This document shows positions 9,550-18,889 of a stretch of 64,000 nt of DNA, piece after piece. The DNA comes from Siccirubricoccus soli (lineage in GTDB: Bacteria > Pseudomonadota > Alphaproteobacteria > Acetobacterales > Acetobacteraceae): contig NZ_JAMZIK010000023.1 of assembly GCF_024178315.1 (NCBI RefSeq), forward strand, positions 1 to 64,000, written 5' to 3'. The notes below the pieces were generated by a model, which was not told the DNA's origin, searched no databases, and was given only the letters and a program-made list of their open reading frames with translations. Positions within the stretch are counted from its first letter, which is position 1. Each line of letters begins with the position of its first letter. The position numbers and the translations under genes were made by a program.

Positions 9550-10569
9550 ATGCCGAAGATCGACCCCAGGCGGTTGCCGGCTTTCCTGGCCGATCCCGGC
9601 GGCTGCCGGGTGGTGCTGCTGCACGGCGACGACCCCGGGCTGATCCGCGAGCGGGCCGAGGCGCTGGTGCGGAGCATCGCCGAAGGCGATGCGCTGCGGC
9701 TGGTGGAGATGCCGAAGGAGGCACTGCGCAGCCCTGCCGCCCTGGCGAATGAGGCGGCAAGCTCCCCGCTGACCGGTGGGCGTGTGCTGGTGCGGGTGCG
9801 GGATGCCGGCGACGGCAAGCAGATCACCGATGCCGCCAAGGCGGCACTGGCCGGGAAGGGGCCGGGGGTGGTGGTGATCGAGGCGCCGGAGCTGCGGGGC
9901 AGCGCGGCGCTGATGAAGGCGGTAGAGGCCTCGCCCCAGGGTGCGGTGATTGCCTGCTACCGGGAGCGGGGGGCGGAGCTGTCGGGATCGATCGGGCGGA
10001 TCCTGGGAGAGCTGGGGGTGAGCGCCGAGCCGGCGGCGCTGGAATGGCTGGCGCAGCGCCTTGGCGAGGACCGGATGCTGCTGCGGCGGGAGCTGGAGAA
10101 GCTGGCGCTCTTCGTCGGGCAGGGCGGGCGGGTGACGCCGGAGGATGCGGTGGCTTGCGTGGCGGAAGGCTCTGCCCTCGACCTCGAGGAGGCGCTGATG
10201 GCGGCGCTGAGCGGCGAGGTGGCGGTGGCCGACAAGGCGCTGGACACTGCCTTCGCCGAGGGCGCCAATGCCGTGCAGGTGGTGCGGGCGGCGCTGCGGC
10301 ATGTGCAGCGGCTGTACCAAGCCTCGCTGGCCGTGGCGGCGGGGGCGGAGCCGCGCCAGGCGGTGGAGGCGCTGCGGCCGCCGGTCTTCTTCCGCCACAA
10401 GCCGGCGGTGGAGCGGGCGCTGCGGCTGTGGCGGAGCAGTGCGCTGGAGGCGGCGGGGAATGCGCTGCTGGAGGCGGAGCGGCGCACCAAGACCACCAGC
10501 ATCCCGGCCGAGGTGGTCGCACGGAATGCGGTGGTCGGGCTGGCGCGGCAGGCGGCGGCGCGGCGCTGA
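9550..10569 (+). CDS. holA: DNA polymerase III delta subunit
   Basis: A 339-residue clamp-loader subunit that opens the beta clamp. Recognisable features are the early VVLLHGDDPGLIRERAE segment, the middle GRVLVRVRDAGDGK stretch, and the long helical C-terminal domain with WLAQRLGEDRMLLRRELEKL. It starts six bases after the lptE stop. Its TGA is directly abutted by the TGA of parB on the other strand (TGATCA at 10567-10572), so two operons converge with no spacer. Any terminator must lie inside coding sequence. Confidence 0.93.
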   Translation: MPKIDPRRLPAFLADPGGCRVVLLHGDDPGLIRERAEALVRSIAEGDALRLVEMPKEALRSPAALANEAASSPLTGGRVLVRVRDAGDGKQITDAAKAALAGKGPGVVVIEAPELRGSAALMKAVEASPQGAVIACYRERGAELSGSIGRILGELGVSAEPAALEWLAQRLGEDRMLLRRELEKLALFVGQGGRVTPEDAVACVAEGSALDLEEALMAALSGEVAVADKALDTAFAEGANAVQVVRAALRHVQRLYQASLAVAAGAEPRQAVEALRPPVFFRHKPAVERALRLWRSSALEAAGNALLEAERRTKTTSIPAEVVARNAVVGLARQAAARR

Positions 10570-11424
10570 TCAGCCGCCCTGGAGGAGGCGGATCAGCCCG
10601 TCGAGCTGGTCCAGATCCCGGTAGGCGATGGTGACCTGACCGCCCTTGCCGCTCTGGCGGATCGCGATCCGCAGGCCAAGACGCTCGGAGAGGTCACGCT
10701 CCAGGGCCAGCACCTCCGGCTCGGCGCGTGGAGCACCGCGCTCCGGCCCGGGGTCGCGGGGCTTGGTGGCGGCCAGGGCTTCCGCCTGGCGGACATTGAG
10801 GCCGCGATCGACGACCTGCAGGGCGAGGCCGACCGGGTCCGGCGCGGTGAGCAGGGCACGGGCATGGCCGGCGGTGAGGGCGCCGTCCCGCAGCAGCTCT
10901 CGCACCCTGTCCGGCAGCCCGAGCAGGCGGAGGGTGTTGGCCACATGGCTGCGGCTCTTTCCCACCGCCTTGCCGAGCGTGTCCTGGGTGAGGCCGAATT
11001 CGTCGATCAGGCGGCGATAGCCCTCCGCTTCCTCCAGCGCGTTCAGGTCCTGGCGCTGGAGGTTTTCCACCAGGGCGGCGGCCATGGCCTCCCGGTCCCC
11101 GAGGGGACGGACCACCACCGGGACCTCATGCAGGGGAACGAGCTGGGCGGCGCGCCAGCGGCGCTCCCCGCCGATGATCTGGTAGTGGCCGGGCCGCTCC
11201 GGGTGCTCCCGCGCCAGGATGGGCTGAAGGACGCCATGTTCCCGGATGCTGTCCGCCAGTTCCTGCAAGGGGGCGGGGTCGATGGGGCCGCGGGGCTGGA
11301 AGGGGCCGGGTTCCAGCTTTTCGATCGGCAGGGTGCGGAGCGCCTCGCCGGCGTCGGTGGCGGGGGTAGAGGGCATTTCGCCGATCAGGGCGGAGAGGCC
11401 GCGGCCAAGACGGGGGGGCTTCAT
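10570..11424 (-). CDS. parB: Chromosome-partitioning protein ParB
   Basis: A 284-residue ParB/Spo0J protein. It opens with the ParA-stimulating motif LGRGLSALIGE. The CTP-binding and parS-binding core follows, with IIGGERRWRAA and LVENLQRQDLN, then the helix-turn-helix LTQDTLGKAVGKSRSHVAN, and a C-terminal dimer domain. ParB loads at parS and spreads as a CTP-dependent clamp to organise and segregate the chromosome. The start overlaps the parA stop as ATGA. Two parS-like sites lie about 1.4 kb upstream, inside rsmG. Confidence 0.97.
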   Translation of the reverse strand: MKPPRLGRGLSALIGEMPSTPATDAGEALRTLPIEKLEPGPFQPRGPIDPAPLQELADSIREHGVLQPILAREHPERPGHYQIIGGERRWRAAQLVPLHEVPVVVRPLGDREAMAAALVENLQRQDLNALEEAEGYRRLIDEFGLTQDTLGKAVGKSRSHVANTLRLLGLPDRVRELLRDGALTAGHARALLTAPDPVGLALQVVDRGLNVRQAEALAATKPRDPGPERGAPRAEPEVLALERDLSERLGLRIAIRQSGKGGQVTIAYRDLDQLDGLIRLLQGG

Positions 11425-12230
11425 GCGGCGCGGACCTTCTCGCGGCGGCGCAGCTCGTCGGCCAGGGCGACATAGGCCTGGGCGCCGGGTGAGCGGGAAT
11501 CATAGAGGGTGACAGGCAGGCCGTGGGAGGGCGCCTCACTGACCCGCACGTTCCGGGGGATCACCGTCTCGAACACCTTCTCCTTGAAGAAGCCGCGAAC
11601 GTCCTGGGCGACCAGTTCGGAGAGGTTGTTGCGGCGGTCATACATGGTCAGCGCGATCCCCTCGAGGGCAAGGCCGGGGTTGAGGGCACGGCGGACCCGC
11701 TCGATGGTTTGGACGATCTGACTGACCCCTTCCAGGGCAAAGAACTCCGTTTGCAGGGGCACGAGGACGCTATCCGCTGCGACCAGGGCATTCAGGGTGA
11801 GCAGGCCGAGCGAGGGTGGGCAGTCGAGGAAGATATAGTCGTATTCGGCAAGCCGGGCGGCATCGGCGGTGAAGACGTTGCGGAGACGCCGGTCGCGATC
11901 CTCCAGCGCCACCAGTTCCACCTCCGCCCCAGCCAGGTCGGTATCGGCGGGGATGAGGGAGAGGGTGGGGACGGGGGTGGGGCGGATCAGCTCGGCGAGA
12001 GGCCGGTCGCCGGTCAGCAGGGCGTAGGTACCGGCGCCACGGGCGGCGCGATCCACGCCGAGGCCGGTGGAGGCATTGCCCTGTGGGTCGAGGTCGAGGA
12101 GCAACACACGACGATCCGCAGCCAGGACGGTGGCCAAGTTAATGGCGGTGGTGGTCTTGCCGACGCCGCCCTTCTGGTTGGCGAGGGCGATGACGCGCGG
12201 CTTGGCGCGCTCAGACGGCGGGGGAGACAG
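11421..12230 (-). CDS. parA: Chromosome-partitioning ATPase ParA, unusual start codon
   Basis: A Walker-type ATPase that moves ParB-parS complexes. The deviant P-loop reads ANQKGGVGKTTTAINLA at 12133-12182, followed by LLLDLDPQGNASTGLG and DYIFLDCPPSLGLLT. No ATG, GTG or TTG occurs in frame between the P-loop and the rsmG end; the first TTG (12135-12137) lies after the P-loop and would delete it. The only plausible initiator is CTG at 12228-12230, giving 269 residues and a 20-base overlap with rsmG. The start is therefore inferred, while the gene is certain. It is coupled to parB. Confidence 0.9.
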   Translation of the reverse strand: MSPPPSERAKPRVIALANQKGGVGKTTTAINLATVLAADRRVLLLDLDPQGNASTGLGVDRAARGAGTYALLTGDRPLAELIRPTPVPTLSLIPADTDLAGAEVELVALEDRDRRLRNVFTADAARLAEYDYIFLDCPPSLGLLTLNALVAADSVLVPLQTEFFALEGVSQIVQTIERVRRALNPGLALEGIALTMYDRRNNLSELVAQDVRGFFKEKVFETVIPRNVRVSEAPSHGLPVTLYDSRSPGAQAYVALADELRRREKVRAA

Positions 12231-12831
12231 GGCGGATCTCGCTGAGGCGTAGGAGGGTGGCGGAGGAGTCGGTCCGGCTGGGAAACCGCTCAGTGCGCAT
12301 GGTCCAGTGAGCGGCGGCCTCCGTCAATTCCTGATCCGCGCTGCGGCCCTTGGGAAAGAGGGCAGTGCCCCCCGGCGCGAGCAGACGATGGGCATGGGGG
12401 AGGAGCTGGGCCAACGGCGCAAGGGCGCGGGCTGTCAGGATGGCGGCCTGGGGCAGGGGGGCGTCCTCGATTCGGCTTGGGTGGATGGTGACGGTGGTGA
12501 GGCCGAGATGGCGGCTGACTTCCGCAAGGAAGGCGCATTTACGCCGATCCGACTCCACCAGGTGGGTAGGCACGCCTGTGGCGACAGCGAGGACGAGACC
12601 AGGGAAGCCGGCGCCTGAGCCGAGGTCGATCAGCGGGCCGTCCGGGGCTTCGGGCAGCAACGAGAGAAGCTGTAGCGAATCCAGCACATGGCGTTGCCAT
12701 AGCGCGTCCTCTGGCGCCCGGGCCACGAGGTTGATGCGGCTGTTCCAGCGAAGGAGCAAATGGAGATAGGTGCGCAGTCGCTCCTCTGTTTCACGTGAAA
12801 CGCCGAGCTCGGCAGCGGTAAGAGGTTTCAC
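12211..12831 (-). CDS. rsmG: 16S rRNA m7G527 methyltransferase RsmG (GidB)
   Basis: A 206-residue SAM-dependent methyltransferase that modifies G527 of 16S rRNA. Motifs are [19 protein letters not shown], the SAM-binding [16 protein letters not shown], and SDRRKCAFL. The initiator is GTG (12829-12831), overlapping the mnmG TGA as GTGA. The first 15 codons contain two parS-like palindromes; one spells the residues V-S-R-E-T. It sits between mnmG and parA, the classic alphaproteobacterial order near the replication origin. Confidence 0.95.
   Translation of the reverse strand: MKPLTAAELGVSRETEERLRTYLHLLLRWNSRINLVARAPEDALWQRHVLDSLQLLSLLPEAPDGPLIDLGSGAGFPGLVLAVATGVPTHLVESDRRKCAFLAEVSRHLGLTTVTIHPSRIEDAPLPQAAILTARALAPLAQLLPHAHRLLAPGGTALFPKGRSADQELTEAAAHWTMRTERFPSRTDSSATLLRLSEIRPVSPAV
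12787..12802. promoter_or_regulatory. parS-like site 1
   Basis: The sequence TGTTTCACGTGAAACG matches the known bacterial parS consensus TGTTTCACGTGAAACA at 15 of 16 positions and contains a perfect 14-bp palindrome. It lies in frame inside rsmG. ParB encoded 1.4 kb away should bind it. Confidence 0.9.
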
Positions 12832-12839
12832 GTGAAACG
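12824..12839. promoter_or_regulatory. parS-like site 2
   Basis: GGTTTCACGTGAAACG shares the perfect GTTTCACGTGAAAC core with site 1 (14 of 16 to consensus) and lies exactly 37 bp from it. It spans the mnmG stop codon and the rsmG GTG start, so one short stretch serves a stop, a start and a centromere site. Confidence 0.88.
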
Positions 12840-14696
12840 CGGCTCCCGGCGGAGATGGACGGCCAGGGCCGCCAGCGCTGCCGGGGTAATGCCCGGAATG
12901 CGGCCGGCGCTGCCCAGCGTAGCTGGGCGGGTCTTCACCAGGCGCTGCCGCATTTCCGCAGATAGCCCGGGAATGGTCGCAAAATCCAGCGCGGGGGGGA
13001 TGGCCAGCCGTTCCTCCCGCTCCAGCGCCCGCAGCTCGGCAGCCTGCCGGTTCAGATAGGGGGCGTAGAGGGCCTGAGCTTCCAGCTCCACCCGCACCCG
13101 GGCCGGCAAATCACGCAGCCAGGGAAAAAGCCGGCTCGCTGCCTCCGGCGTCATGACCGGCAGGGCCAGGGCTTCGAAGGTGCTCCGCCACCGGCCATCC
13201 TGGTTTACCGGCACGCCGGAGGCGGCGTATTGCGCCGGCGTTGCGCCTTCGGCCCGGGCGCGGGCGAGGGCATCCGCCAGCGCAGTCGCAAAGGCGCGGT
13301 GCATCGCGGCGCGGGCCGGGCCGACGCAGCCCCAGGCGATGCCCTTTTCCGTCAGGCGCAACCCGGCATTGTCTGCCCGCAGCGCCAGTCGGAACTCAGA
13401 GCGTGCGGTGAGCATACGATAGGGCTCCGTTACCCCCTGCAGCACCAGATCATCCACCAGCACGCCGGCATAGGCTTCGCTCCGCGTCAGCACCCGGTCC
13501 GGCAAGGCGCCGCCGGCACGCTGGGCGGCATTCACCCCGGCGAGCAGCCCCTGGGCCCCGGCTTCCTCATAGCCGGTGGTGCCGTTGATCTGGCCGGCGA
13601 GGAACAGGCCGGGCACCGTGCGCACCTCCAGCGCCGGTGTCAGGGTGCGGGGGTCTACATGATCGTATTCGATGGCGTAGCCCGGTCGTAGGATGCGCGC
13701 CTTCTCCAACCCCGGGATGGTGGCGATGAAGGCCGCCTGCACCGCTTCCGGCAGGCTGGTGGAAATGCCGTTGGGATAGACGGTGTCGTCGTCGAGCCCC
13801 TCCGGCTCCAGGAAGATCTGGTGCCGCTCCCGCTCCGCGAAGCGCACCACCTTGTCCTCGATGGAGGGGCAATAGCGCGGTCCCACACCTGCGATCCGGC
13901 CGCCATAGACGGCGCTGCGGTGCAGGTTGGCGCGGATCAGCGCATGGCCTCTCGGCGTGGTGGCGGTGATGGCGCAGTTCACCTGGCGGTTGGTGATCCG
14001 CTCCGTCAGCCAGGAGAGCGGCTCGGGCGAGTCGTCCCCCGGATCCGCCTGCAAGCCGGCCCAGTCGATGGTCTTCCCGTCCAGCCGCGGCGGCGTGCCG
14101 GTCTTCAGCCGGGCGAGCGGCAGGCCAAGCCGGTCCAGCGTGGCGGCAAGCCCGACCGAGGGCGCTTCCCCGACCCGCCCCGCCGGGATTCGGGTTTCGC
14201 CGATATGGATCTCCCCGCGCAGGAAGGTGCCGGCGGTGACAATCACCGCCCCTGCGCCGATGCGGCGGCCGGAGGCGGTGACGATGCCGGCCACCCGCCC
14301 GCCGGGGCCGAGGATCAGATCCTCCGCTGCTTCGGCCAGGATGCTCAGCCCCGCCGTCTCCCGCAGCAGCGCCTGCACCGCCTGCCGGTACAGCTTTCGG
14401 TCCGCCTGGGCCCGCGGCCCGCGCACCGCCGGGCCCTTGCTGCGGTTCAGCAGCTTGAAATGAATGCCGGCGGCATCGGCGGCGCGGGCCATTAGCCCGT
14501 CCAGCGCATCGATCTCCCGCACCAGATGGCCCTTGCCCACCCCGCCAATCGCCGGGTTGCAGGACATTTCCCCCAGCGTCTCCAGCCGGTGGGTCAGCAG
14601 CAGGGTGCGGGCGCCGCAGCGCGCGGCGGCGGCGGCGGCCTCGCAGCCGGCATGACCGCCGCCCACCACCACCACATCGAAACCGAGATCGGACAT
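12828..14696 (-). CDS. mnmG: tRNA uridine-5-carboxymethylaminomethyl synthesis enzyme MnmG (GidA)
   Basis: About 622 residues, the usual family length. The FAD-binding N terminus reads [14 protein letters not shown], followed by the family signature [20 protein letters not shown]; later hallmarks are [23 protein letters not shown] and [15 protein letters not shown]. With MnmE it installs the cmnm5 modification at wobble uridine 34 of certain tRNAs. The start chosen is ATG 14694-14696 (MSDLGF); an ATG three codons upstream is also possible. It is separated from mnmE by an unrecognised gene and overlaps rsmG downstream. Confidence 0.96.
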   Translation of the reverse strand: MSDLGFDVVVVGGGHAGCEAAAAAARCGARTLLLTHRLETLGEMSCNPAIGGVGKGHLVREIDALDGLMARAADAAGIHFKLLNRSKGPAVRGPRAQADRKLYRQAVQALLRETAGLSILAEAAEDLILGPGGRVAGIVTASGRRIGAGAVIVTAGTFLRGEIHIGETRIPAGRVGEAPSVGLAATLDRLGLPLARLKTGTPPRLDGKTIDWAGLQADPGDDSPEPLSWLTERITNRQVNCAITATTPRGHALIRANLHRSAVYGGRIAGVGPRYCPSIEDKVVRFAERERHQIFLEPEGLDDDTVYPNGISTSLPEAVQAAFIATIPGLEKARILRPGYAIEYDHVDPRTLTPALEVRTVPGLFLAGQINGTTGYEEAGAQGLLAGVNAAQRAGGALPDRVLTRSEAYAGVLVDDLVLQGVTEPYRMLTARSEFRLALRADNAGLRLTEKGIAWGCVGPARAAMHRAFATALADALARARAEGATPAQYAASGVPVNQDGRWRSTFEALALPVMTPEAASRLFPWLRDLPARVRVELEAQALYAPYLNRQAAELRALEREERLAIPPALDFATIPGLSAEMRQRLVKTRPATLGSAGRIPGITPAALAALAVHLRREPRFT

Positions 14697-14770
14697 GGCG
14701 GGCATATAGAGCAGATCGCGCCGCCGGGTGAACGCTCCGGCGCGAGACGCCGGCGGGAGGGTGGCGGCGC

Positions 14771-15400
14771 TCAGCCCCCACCCTGGTCCGGATGGAAGCC
14801 GAGCGCCCGTTGCCACATCGCCCGGGCGAAGCGCGGATCCTCCACCAGCGCGGCCGCCTCCACCCCGCCCTGGCGCAGCATGCCCTGTATGCCGCCCAGC
14901 ATCGCCTCATCCAGCGGCGCCATCACCCCGGTGGTGATGGCGAAGCCCCCGACGCGGCCGATCCGGCTGGCGAAGACGGTGCCCGGCGGCGCCGTCTCCG
15001 CCAGATTCTGGTCCACCAGCCACACCTCGCCGCCCAGCAGGGCATCCTCCAGCAGCAGCCCTTCCTCCGGGTGCCGGTCCTGTACGCGGAAGACGGAGAG
15101 CCAGGACCGGGTCAGCGCATTCAGCACCAGCGCCGCTTCCCCCGGCAGCCGGGCATGTTGCCGTGCCACCCGGTCGATGGCGCGGCTGCGGCCGGGCGGG
15201 GCGGTGTAGATCGCCAGGTCGAAGGCATAAGCCAACTCCTCCCCGGAGGTCTGGCCCATCTCCTCATCCAGGCTGAGGCCGAGGCGCTGGATCTGCTCCC
15301 GGATCTTCTCCCGCGGCAGGGCGCGCAGCGCCAGCTCCTGCAGCCGCTGCCGGGCAGCGGCGCAGCGGCCATAGAAATCGCGGATCTCCTCGGCGCTCAT
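14771..15400 (-). CDS. Unrecognised protein between mnmE and mnmG
   Basis: About 209 residues starting [14 protein letters not shown] do not recognise the family. The N-terminal 60 residues are charged and probably helical. The middle has [13 protein letters not shown], and the second half has [21 protein letters not shown] and a short hydrophobic [13 protein letters not shown]. No signal peptide or clear transmembrane helix is seen. The start lies only 11 bases after the mnmE stop, so it is in the mnmE operon and may be an accessory to RNA modification or an unrelated passenger. Base composition matches its neighbours. Confidence 0.75.
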   Translation of the reverse strand: MSAEEIRDFYGRCAAARQRLQELALRALPREKIREQIQRLGLSLDEEMGQTSGEELAYAFDLAIYTAPPGRSRAIDRVARQHARLPGEAALVLNALTRSWLSVFRVQDRHPEEGLLLEDALLGGEVWLVDQNLAETAPPGTVFASRIGRVGGFAITTGVMAPLDEAMLGGIQGMLRQGGVEAAALVEDPRFARAMWQRALGFHPDQGGG

Positions 15401-15410
15401 CGCCACGGCG

Positions 15411-16730
15411 TCACTTCCCAATGCAGAATTCCCCGAAGACGGCATCCAGCACCGCCTCCACCCCCACCTGGCCGGTGATGCGGCCCAGGGCCCGCAGCGC
15501 CGCCCGCAGCGTCTCCGCCCGTAACTCCGGCAAAGGCGCCGCCGTCAGCTCCTCGAGCCAGCCCACCGCCTCCTCCAGCGCCGCCCGGTGGCGCGGGCGG
15601 GTCAGCACCGCCGCATCCGCCGTGCCGGCCAGTTCCGAGGCGGCCGCGGCCAGCCTCTCCTGCAACGCCGCCAGCCCCGCCCCGGTGCGGGCGGAGACCG
15701 CCAGCGGCACCGCGCCGCCGATTGCGGCCGGCGCCGGGGCCAGATCCACCTTGTTCGCCAGCACCAGCGTGCCGGGCCGCACCCAGGCCAGGGTTTCCGC
15801 ATCCGGCGGCCGGTCCGCGGCGAAGACGGCCAGCACGAGATCCGCCTCCTCCGCCCGCCGCCGCGCCCGGCGCACCCCTTCGGCCTCGATCTCGTCCGTC
15901 GCCTCGCGCAGCCCGGCCGTGTCGGCCAGCGTCACCGGCACTCCGGCCAGGGCCAGCCGTACCTCCACCACATCCCGCGTGGTGCCGGCCCGGGCGGAGA
16001 CGATCGCCGCCTCCCGCCCCGCCAGCGCATTCAGCAGCGAGGATTTCCCGGCATTGGGCGCGCCGAGGATGGCCACCAGCAGCCCCTCCCGCAGCCTCTC
16101 GCCCCGGCCGCCATCGGCCAGATGCGATGCGATCTCCGCCCGCAGCGCCGCCGCATCGCGCGCCACGGTATCATCCAGATCGGCGGGAAGGTCCTCATCC
16201 TCGAATTCGATGAAGGCCTCCTGCCGCGCCAGCAGCGCCGTCAGCCGCCGTGCCCAGCCGCCATAGAGCGTGGCCAGCGCGCCGCCCGCCTGGCGCAGCG
16301 CCTGGCGCAGCTGCGCCTCGGTCTCGGCGGCGATGAGGTCGGCGATGCCCTCCGCCGCGGTCAGGTCCATGCGGCCGTTCAGGAAGGCGCGGCGGGTGAA
16401 CTCGCCCGGCTCCGCGGGGCGGGCGCCGGCGGCCACCAGCGCCTCCGCCACCCCGGCCAGCACCGCCGGCCCGCCATGCAGATGCAGCTCCGCGCTGTCC
16501 TCGCCAGTGTAGCTGGCCGGGCTGGGGAACCAGAGCAGTAGCGCCTCGTCCAGCACCTCTCCTGTTCCGGGGTGGCGCAGCTTTCGCAGGCTCGCCCGCC
16601 GCGGTGGGGGCAGCCGCCCGGCCAGCGCCGTGACGATGCCCGCGGTGCCGGCGCCCGAGAGCCGCAGCACCGCCACCGCCGCCCGCCCGGCGCCGGAGGC
16701 CAGGGCGAAGATGGCGGGGTGTTGGATCAC
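15411..16730 (-). CDS. mnmE: tRNA modification GTPase MnmE (TrmE)
   Basis: A 439-residue GTPase. The N-terminal folate-binding domain has SGAGRAAVAVLRLSG. The G domain has GAPNAGKSSLLNAL (G1), AGTTRD (G2), DTAGLR (G3) and NKVD (G4). The C terminus ends FCIGK, the conserved cysteine motif required for catalysis. It works with MnmG on wobble uridines. The start is GTG (16728-16730), overlapping the stop of the upstream ferredoxin as GTGA, so the two are translationally coupled. Confidence 0.97.
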   Translation of the reverse strand: MIQHPAIFALASGAGRAAVAVLRLSGAGTAGIVTALAGRLPPPRRASLRKLRHPGTGEVLDEALLLWFPSPASYTGEDSAELHLHGGPAVLAGVAEALVAAGARPAEPGEFTRRAFLNGRMDLTAAEGIADLIAAETEAQLRQALRQAGGALATLYGGWARRLTALLARQEAFIEFEDEDLPADLDDTVARDAAALRAEIASHLADGGRGERLREGLLVAILGAPNAGKSSLLNALAGREAAIVSARAGTTRDVVEVRLALAGVPVTLADTAGLREATDEIEAEGVRRARRRAEEADLVLAVFAADRPPDAETLAWVRPGTLVLANKVDLAPAPAAIGGAVPLAVSARTGAGLAALQERLAAAASELAGTADAAVLTRPRHRAALEEAVGWLEELTAAPLPELRAETLRAALRALGRITGQVGVEAVLDAVFGEFCIGK

Positions 16731-17095
16731 TTCTGCTTCGGCGGCGGTACGTCCTTTTCGGTCAGCATCAGCCGGGGCACTCTGCCGCCTTCCACCAGAT
16801 GCGCCGTCAGGATCTCATCCACATCGGCCGGGCTCTCCGGCCGGTACCAGATGCCCTCGGGGTAGATCACCAGCGTCGGGCCGAATTCGCAGCGGTCCAG
16901 GCAGCCGGATTGATTCACCCGCATATCCTTCAGGCCAAGCTCTTTCGCCCTGGCCTTCATGTAGTCCTTCAGCTTCTCGCTGCCCCGCGCGGCGCAGGAG
17001 CCGCGCGGATGCCCCTCCTGCCGCCGGTTGCAGCAGACGAAGACATGGGCGCGGTAATAGGGCGGCGGATCGCCTGGCCGGGCGGCGTCGGGCAT
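16727..17095 (-). CDS. Thioredoxin-like [2Fe-2S] ferredoxin
   Basis: A 122-residue thioredoxin-fold ferredoxin. The first cysteine-containing segment is HVFVCCNRRQEGHPRGSC, and the second pair is SGCLDRCEFGPTLVIYPEG, the usual four-cysteine set of this family. It is expected to carry one electron at a time in the cytoplasm; its partner is unknown. The start at ATG 17093-17095 (MPDAARPGD) is chosen because the cysteine region begins soon after. It leads the leftward mnmE operon and diverges from ogt, sharing a 124-bp promoter gap. Confidence 0.9.
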   Translation of the reverse strand: MPDAARPGDPPPYYRAHVFVCCNRRQEGHPRGSCAARGSEKLKDYMKARAKELGLKDMRVNQSGCLDRCEFGPTLVIYPEGIWYRPESPADVDEILTAHLVEGGRVPRLMLTEKDVPPPKQK

Positions 17096-17219
17096 GTCTC
17101 TACTCCATCGGCCGGCAGCCGGCCTCCGCCTTCTGATGTAGCTTCGCCCAGCCGTGCCGGCCAGGGTCGCCATCCCCTGCTTGACGCCCGCCCCTGGCCG
17201 GTGTGCCATCCCCCGCCGG

Positions 17220-17738
17220 ATGCCGCATATCTCGCTCCACACCCCGATCGGCGAACTCACCGTCTTCGAGGCGGAGGGAAGCATTGTCGCGCTCGACTGG
17301 GGCCGCGCCCAGGCGGGAGAGATCACCCCCCTGCTGCAGCGCGCCGCGGACCAGCTCCAGGATTATTTCGACGGCCTTCGCACCGGCTTCGACCTGCCCT
17401 TGGCGCCGGAAGGCACTGCCTTCCGCCGCAAGGTCTGGGCGGCGCTCACCCGCATCCCGCCGGGGCAGACCCGCTCCTACCTCGATATCGCGCGGGAGGT
17501 GGGGTGCCTGTCCCCCCGCGCCATCGGCCAGGCCAATGGCGCCAATCCCATTCCCATCCTCATCCCCTGCCACCGCGTCATCGCCCATGGCGGCGGCATC
17601 GGCGGCTATTCCGGCGGGGAGGGGCTTGCCACCAAGCGTTTCCTGCTGGCCCTTGAAGCCCGGGCCGTTTCGCAACACAACGCCGACCCATTGCCCCTCT
17701 TCGGCCGCAGCCCTCCGCCCGCGGCCGAGGGCCATTGA
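17220..17738 (+). CDS. ogt: Methylated-DNA-protein-cysteine methyltransferase (Ogt/MGMT)
   Basis: A 172-residue suicide repair enzyme that transfers O6-alkyl groups from guanine to its own cysteine. The active-site PCHRV motif is present in ILIPCHRVIAHGGGIGGYSGG, preceded by the DNA-binding helix and the arginine-finger segment SPRAIGQANGANP. The N-terminal domain is short, as in Ogt proteins without the Ada regulatory part. ATG 17220 gives MPHISLHTPIGELTVF, a normal family start. The next gene follows after 12 bases. Confidence 0.93.
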   Translation: MPHISLHTPIGELTVFEAEGSIVALDWGRAQAGEITPLLQRAADQLQDYFDGLRTGFDLPLAPEGTAFRRKVWAALTRIPPGQTRSYLDIAREVGCLSPRAIGQANGANPIPILIPCHRVIAHGGGIGGYSGGEGLATKRFLLALEARAVSQHNADPLPLFGRSPPPAAEGH

Positions 17739-17750
17739 AGGAACCCCTCG

Positions 17751-18719
17751 ATGAACCACGCCATCCGCGTCCATGAACATGGCGGCCCCGACAAGCTGGT
17801 GTGGGAGGAGGTGCCGCTGCCCCACCCCAAACCGGGTGAGGTGCTGGTGCGCCATGGCGCCGTCGGGCTGAACTACATCGACGTCTATTTCCGCACCGGC
17901 CTCTACAAGGCCCCTTCCATGCCGGTGACCATCGGCATGGAGGGCGCCGGCACGGTGGAAGCCGTGGGCGACGGCGTCACCGAGCTGAAGGTGGGCGATC
18001 GCGTCGCCTATGCCGGCGCCCTCGGCGCCTATGCCGAGGCGCGCAGCCTGCCGGCCGACAAGGTGGTGAAGGTGCCGGAGGGCATCGACTTCACCCAGGC
18101 CGCCGCCATGATGCTGCAGGGCATGACCGCCCAGTTCCTGGTGAAGCGCACCTATCCGGTGAAGAAGGGCGACACCATCCTGGTGCATGCCGCGGCCGGC
18201 GGCGTCGGCTCCATCCTGGTGCAATGGGCGAAGCATCTGGGCGCCACCGTCATCGGTGTGGTCTCGACGCCGGAGAAGGCGGCGCTGATCAAGTCGCTCG
18301 GCGCCGACCACGCCCTGCTGACCAGCGAGAACATCCCGGCGCGGGTGAAGGAGATCACCAGCGGCGCCATGCTGCCCGTGGTCTATGACAGCGTCGGGCG
18401 CGACACCTTCCTCACCTCGCTCGACTGCCTTCGCCCCTTCGGGCTGATGATCAGCTTCGGCAATGCCTCCGGCCCCGTCACCACGGATCTCGGCGTGCTG
18501 GCCGCCAAGGGCTCGCTCTACGTCACCCGTCCGACGCTCAACACCTACACCGCGAAGCGGGAGGATCTGGTGGCGACGGCCAATGACCTCTTCGCCGTGG
18601 TGAAGTCCGGCGCGGTGAAGATCGCGGTGAACCAGAAGGTGCCGCTGAAGGACGCCGCCCAGGCGCATGTCGCGCTGGAGGGCCGGAAGACCACCGGCAG
18701 CACCGTTCTCATGCCGTAA
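17751..18719 (+). CDS. qor: Zinc-independent quinone oxidoreductase (Qor-like MDR)
   Basis: A 322-residue NADPH-dependent medium-chain reductase. It has the quinone oxidoreductase start AIRVHEHGGPDKLVWEEV, the family motif VGLNYIDVYFRTGLYK, and the nucleotide-binding AAAGGVGSILVQWAK. The zinc-ligand cysteines of alcohol dehydrogenases are absent. It likely reduces quinones or related enones in the cytoplasm. It lies 12 bases after ogt, so the two are probably co-transcribed; a downstream LysR gene in the same direction could regulate it. Confidence 0.92.
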   Translation: MNHAIRVHEHGGPDKLVWEEVPLPHPKPGEVLVRHGAVGLNYIDVYFRTGLYKAPSMPVTIGMEGAGTVEAVGDGVTELKVGDRVAYAGALGAYAEARSLPADKVVKVPEGIDFTQAAAMMLQGMTAQFLVKRTYPVKKGDTILVHAAAGGVGSILVQWAKHLGATVIGVVSTPEKAALIKSLGADHALLTSENIPARVKEITSGAMLPVVYDSVGRDTFLTSLDCLRPFGLMISFGNASGPVTTDLGVLAAKGSLYVTRPTLNTYTAKREDLVATANDLFAVVKSGAVKIAVNQKVPLKDAAQAHVALEGRKTTGSTVLMP

Positions 18720-18889
18720 ATCCTCCGAAAACGACGGCCGGGACCATGATTTCTTGCTACCGGAAAAATTCCGGCGAGAACTGCCCCGCGTGGCACTGCG
18801 CGGCTGCGGAGGCCCCGGATCCGCCGCCATCCCGGGGCCCGCACGGCCTGCCGCGGCCGGGCCCCGGCAGGCTTCGATAGGCGCACCGA

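Noticed and set aside
12135-12137. TTG as the start of parA
   Set aside because: It would delete the nucleotide-binding P-loop that is encoded just upstream in the same frame, so the real start must be further upstream.
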